Shown here: positions 6,640 to 6,794 of the stretch, one piece after another
Layout: every line of letters begins with the position of its first letter
Position numbering within the stretch: position 1 is the stretch's first letter
Assembly: GCA_002309915.1 (NCBI GenBank)
Contig: DBYT01000079.1
Coordinates: forward strand, 1 to 6,794
Direction: 5' to 3'
DNA length: 6,794 bases
DNA from: Bacteroidales bacterium UBA1179
GTDB lineage: Bacteria; Bacteroidota; Bacteroidia; Bacteroidales; Bacteroidaceae
Position numbers and translations under genes: made by a program
The notes under the pieces: model-generated
Seen by the model: only the letters and a program-made list of their open reading frames with translations
What the model was told of the DNA's origin: nothing
Database searches by the model: none

Positions 6640-6655
6640 CGGAATAGCGATTCCG
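6640..6655. repeat. Perfect 6-bp inverted repeat in the HD gene/ssrA divergent spacer
   Basis: CGGAAT (6640-6645), AGCG, ATTCCG (6650-6655) form a perfect small palindrome with a 4-base loop in the only 43 bp separating the two divergent genes. It sits about 12-27 bp upstream of the tmRNA 5' end and 17-32 bp upstream of the HD start codon. It could be an operator or a chance hairpin. The symmetry is seen; a role is only possible. Confidence 0.4.
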
Positions 6656-6656
6656 T

Positions 6657-6664
6657 TACATATC
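6657..6664 (+). promoter_or_regulatory. Possible -7 box of ssrA
   Basis: TACATATC matches four of the six fixed positions of TAnnTTTG and is centred about 7 bases before the predicted tmRNA 5' end at 6667, where a Bacteroidetes -7 box belongs. TTTC at 6631-6634 might serve as a poor -33 element at 22-base spacing. The match is weak. It is proposed because ssrA must have a promoter in or near this short spacer. Confidence 0.3.
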
Positions 6665-6666
6665 CA

Positions 6667-6794
6667 GGGGCTGTTTGGCTTTGACAGCGGGCAGGAATGG
6701 TATGTAAGCAGGCAGTGCTCTGTCGGTCCGCACTATAAAAAGACAGTCAACAATTATCTGGCAACACTAACTTTGCTCTTGCTGCTTGATCGAA
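6667..6794 (+). ncRNA. ssrA: tmRNA (ssrA), 5' part, cut by the window edge
   Basis: tmRNA acts as tRNA-Ala and mRNA with SmpB to rescue stalled ribosomes and tag their products for proteolysis. GGGGCTG (6667-6673) is the classic 5' acceptor strand. GGCTTTGACAGCGGGCAG, close to the conserved GGATTCGACAG D-arm region, follows, then the Bacteroidales-like GGAATGGTATGTAAGCA. Pseudoknot PK1 can be drawn exactly: AGTGC (6714-6718) with GCACT (6730-6734), crossed by CTGTC (6720-6724) with GACAG (6742-6746). It ends 13 bases before the resume codon. The tag frame 6760-6789 reads GNTNFALAA then TGA. The remaining pseudoknots, T-arm and CCA end lie beyond the window, so the gene should be roughly 250-300 bases further to its 3' end if family-typical. 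Confidence 0.95.
6760..6789 (+). other. ssrA: tmRNA proteolysis-tag reading frame (GNTNFALAA)
   Basis: GGC AAC ACT AAC TTT GCT CTT GCT GCT TGA. Resumption on a Gly codon and the ALAA end are the expected Bacteroidales pattern; the ALAA end marks tagged proteins for ClpXP-type proteases. The alanine charged on tmRNA precedes the Gly, giving A-GNTNFALAA on the tagged protein. Phe stands where many species have Tyr (NYALAA). Confidence 0.92.

Noticed and set aside
6297..6647. 116-codon plus-strand open frame across the HD gene start and into the ssrA spacer
   Set aside because: It is antisense to conserved HD motifs, has no recognisable domain, and crosses the divergent promoter spacer.
6768..6775. 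TAACTTTG, a perfect Bacteroidetes -7 box near the right edge
   Set aside because: It lies inside the tmRNA tag codons (ACT AAC TTT GCT), which explain the sequence fully.

Overview
The window looks like chromosomal DNA of a Bacteroidales bacterium (Bacteroidaceae/Prevotellaceae-like). Four things point there: -7 promoter boxes of the Bacteroidetes TAnnTTTG type; weak or absent Shine-Dalgarno sequences before most genes; a tmRNA tag of the Bacteroidales kind starting with Gly and ending ALAA; and a secreted lamin-tail/CotH protein ending in a short 'YNLxGQ...LYIKNG' tail typical of Bacteroides and Prevotella exported proteins. Genus-level assignment is not possible by eye.

Layout, left to right. 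(1) Positions 1-142 hold a near-palindromic, apparently divergent promoter (55-88). It reads right into a 217-residue conserved-looking protein of unknown function (143-796) and left toward a gene outside the window. (2) A weak terminator (804-823) and a perfect -7 box (837-844) precede what looks like one operon: a 97-residue coiled-coil protein (875-1168), zapA (1172-1492), a structured intergenic RNA that I read as 6S RNA (about 1494-1604), rny for RNase Y (1609-3141), and a 943-residue secreted CotH-family protein (3148-5979) only 6 bp behind rny. (3) A convergent HD-domain hydrolase gene lies on the minus strand (5967-6623). Its 3' end overlaps the CotH gene by 13 bp and contains a strong hairpin terminator (5999-6031). 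(4) After a 43-bp divergent spacer with a perfect small inverted repeat, the 5' part of the tmRNA gene ssrA begins at 6667 and runs off the right edge. The D-arm region, pseudoknot PK1, and the whole tag frame (GNTNFALAA, stop) are inside the window.

Functionally, the operon joins Z-ring assembly (ZapA and a possible coiled-coil partner), global transcription control (6S RNA, which binds RNA polymerase), and mRNA decay (membrane-anchored RNase Y). A predicted extracellular atypical kinase is attached behind them. Together with ssrA (ribosome rescue), the window is rich in RNA-metabolism functions, and most of it is ordinary core genome. The least ordinary item is the CotH protein: its arginine codon use changes sharply at the domain boundaries, which suggests a mosaic origin, and its substrate is unknown. 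I saw no CRISPR array, insertion sequence, tRNA, rRNA or prophage gene, and there is no gene-free stretch longer than 300 bases.
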